NCBI GenBank assembly: GCA_030636485.1
Contig: DAOVWV010000122.1
Location: 1-5,823, forward strand
Reading direction: 5' to 3'
DNA length: 5,823 nucleotides
Source of the DNA: Methyloprofundus sp.
Lineage (GTDB): Bacteria > Pseudomonadota > Gammaproteobacteria > Methylococcales > Methylomonadaceae
The notes beneath the pieces are model-generated. The model did not search any database. It was not told the origin of the DNA and saw only the letters and a program-made list of their open reading frames with translations. Of the stretch, positions 4,917 to 5,823 are shown one piece after another (position 1 is the first letter of the stretch; every line of letters begins with the position of its first letter). A program made the translations under genes and the position numbers.

Positions 4917-5823
4917 ATGTCTATCGTATCGCTTAAAAAGATCACTTTTTGCGGCTTAATTGCCGAAAAAACAGGGGTACTGGATAAGTTGCAAAGTCTA
5001 GGGAGAACTCATCTTATCCCTCTGGGTAAAGAACTGAAAAAAACCGATGAACTTCCCGTGCATGGTATTGATGATGCGCTGATTGCATTAAAATATTTAC
5101 AACACTGTAAAATTCAGCGACATCAGGTCAGGCAAGCGGAAGGATTTGATTTTAATCACGTCGTACAGCAAGTGATAGAGCTAAAAAACACACTGGTTGA
5201 CTTGCGTGAATATAGGGAGTTTCTTCAGGAACGCATCAAGGATGTCGCACTATGGGGTGATTTTAATCTTGCTGATAGTGGTGAGTTAGACGGCTATAAG
5301 TTCTGGTTTTATATTGTTCCAAAACGCCTGATGAAACAGGTTCGTCAAACAGAATTAACCTGGGAACAGGTGAATCAATCCAACACTCATGCCTATATTA
5401 TCGTGCTTGCCAAAAATGAACCGGCGGCAAATGCAATGCCTGTTCCTAGAACACATACCGGTGATGTCTCTTTATCTCAATTGTATAAAAATCTTGAAAA
5501 TGTTGAATTAGAACTCGAAGATGCCTTGGCGATGCGTGAATCCTTAACGCGCTGGATGTCTTTGATTATGCTAAATCTTGCCCAGTACGAAAATAATTTA
5601 GCATTAAAGTCTGCGCACACTTTAACCCGGGATGAGCCAGATATTTTTGTTGTTCAAGCCTGGGTAGCCGATGAAAATATTGCAGCATGTGAGCACTTTG
5701 CCGAACACTACAAACTCGCCTGGATGATTGATAGCCCAGATGGTACAGAGCAGCCCCCTACCCTATTAAAAAATACCACCACCTTTGCCGGTGGCGAAGA
5801 GATCGTCAAGGAGAAGGACGCGC
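4917..5823 (+). CDS. ntpI: V/A-type ATPase subunit I (membrane stator), N-terminal part
   Basis: The first 302 codons are present and open to the right edge. Subunit I (Vo subunit a) has a cytosolic N-terminal half that holds the peripheral stalks and a C-terminal membrane half with the ion half-channels; only the cytosolic half is visible, so no membrane helices are expected yet. The start MSIVSLKKITFCGLIAEK followed by VLDKLQSLGRTHLIPL is the standard opening. Coiled-coil segments occur near 70-110 and 185-225, and DIFVVQAWVADE (242-253) is the beta strand that follows the second coil in this family. The ATG follows the D stop with no gap (TAAATG), with GGTGGG upstream, indicating translational coupling. 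The gene would normally reach about 600 residues, with the proteolipid ring gene (K) usually downstream. Confidence 0.9.
   Translation, partial: MSIVSLKKITFCGLIAEKTGVLDKLQSLGRTHLIPLGKELKKTDELPVHGIDDALIALKYLQHCKIQRHQVRQAEGFDFNHVVQQVIELKNTLVDLREYREFLQERIKDVALWGDFNLADSGELDGYKFWFYIVPKRLMKQVRQTELTWEQVNQSNTHAYIIVLAKNEPAANAMPVPRTHTGDVSLSQLYKNLENVELELEDALAMRESLTRWMSLIMLNLAQYENNLALKSAHTLTRDEPDIFVVQAWVADENIAACEHFAEHYKLAWMIDSPDGTEQPPTLLKNTTTFAGGEEIVKEKDA

Overview
The window looks like part of a gammaproteobacterial chromosome, possibly a methanotroph or sulfur oxidiser; that placement is a guess from protein style, not a measurement. It carries two gene blocks of fairly balanced base composition separated by a short AT-rich segment.

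Left block (1-1733, minus strand): the 3' part of a heavy-metal RND efflux operon. Reading 5'->3' on the minus strand there is (i) a broken C-terminal scrap of an upstream gene, possibly the outer-membrane channel, (ii) a complete lipoprotein membrane-fusion adaptor of the CzcB/CusB kind with a His-rich tail, and (iii) the first 19 codons of the CusA/CzcA-type inner-membrane pump, which runs off the left edge. The scrap's stop codon overlaps the adaptor start (ATGA), and the pump's Shine-Dalgarno overlaps the adaptor stop, so the genes are tightly coupled. Together such proteins export metal cations from the periplasm or cytoplasm across the outer membrane.

Middle segment (about 1700-2755): AT-rich DNA, near one third G+C or less in the 60-base rows counted by hand. 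It holds about 300 bp of non-coding DNA with a good extended -10 promoter and operator-like repeats, then one secreted 250-residue protein with an HEATH (HExxH) putative zinc-protease motif. G+C returns to background right after its stop codon. This looks like a separately acquired single-gene insertion.

Right block (2755-5823, plus strand): the head of a V/A-type ATPase operon in the order B-D-I, with subunit I running off the right edge. B (non-catalytic) and D (central rotor shaft) belong to the soluble V1 part and its shaft; I is the membrane stator that completes the ion path. B is preceded by a 193-bp gap with a possible promoter and an 8-bp inverted repeat. The catalytic subunit A, normally directly upstream of B, is absent from the whole window.

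The main points of interest are the AT-rich putative metallopeptidase gene, the missing subunit A, and the decayed gene end in front of the RND adaptor. All three lie on or beside the middle segment, which suggests a rearranged locus. No tRNA, rRNA, CRISPR array or transposase gene was seen.
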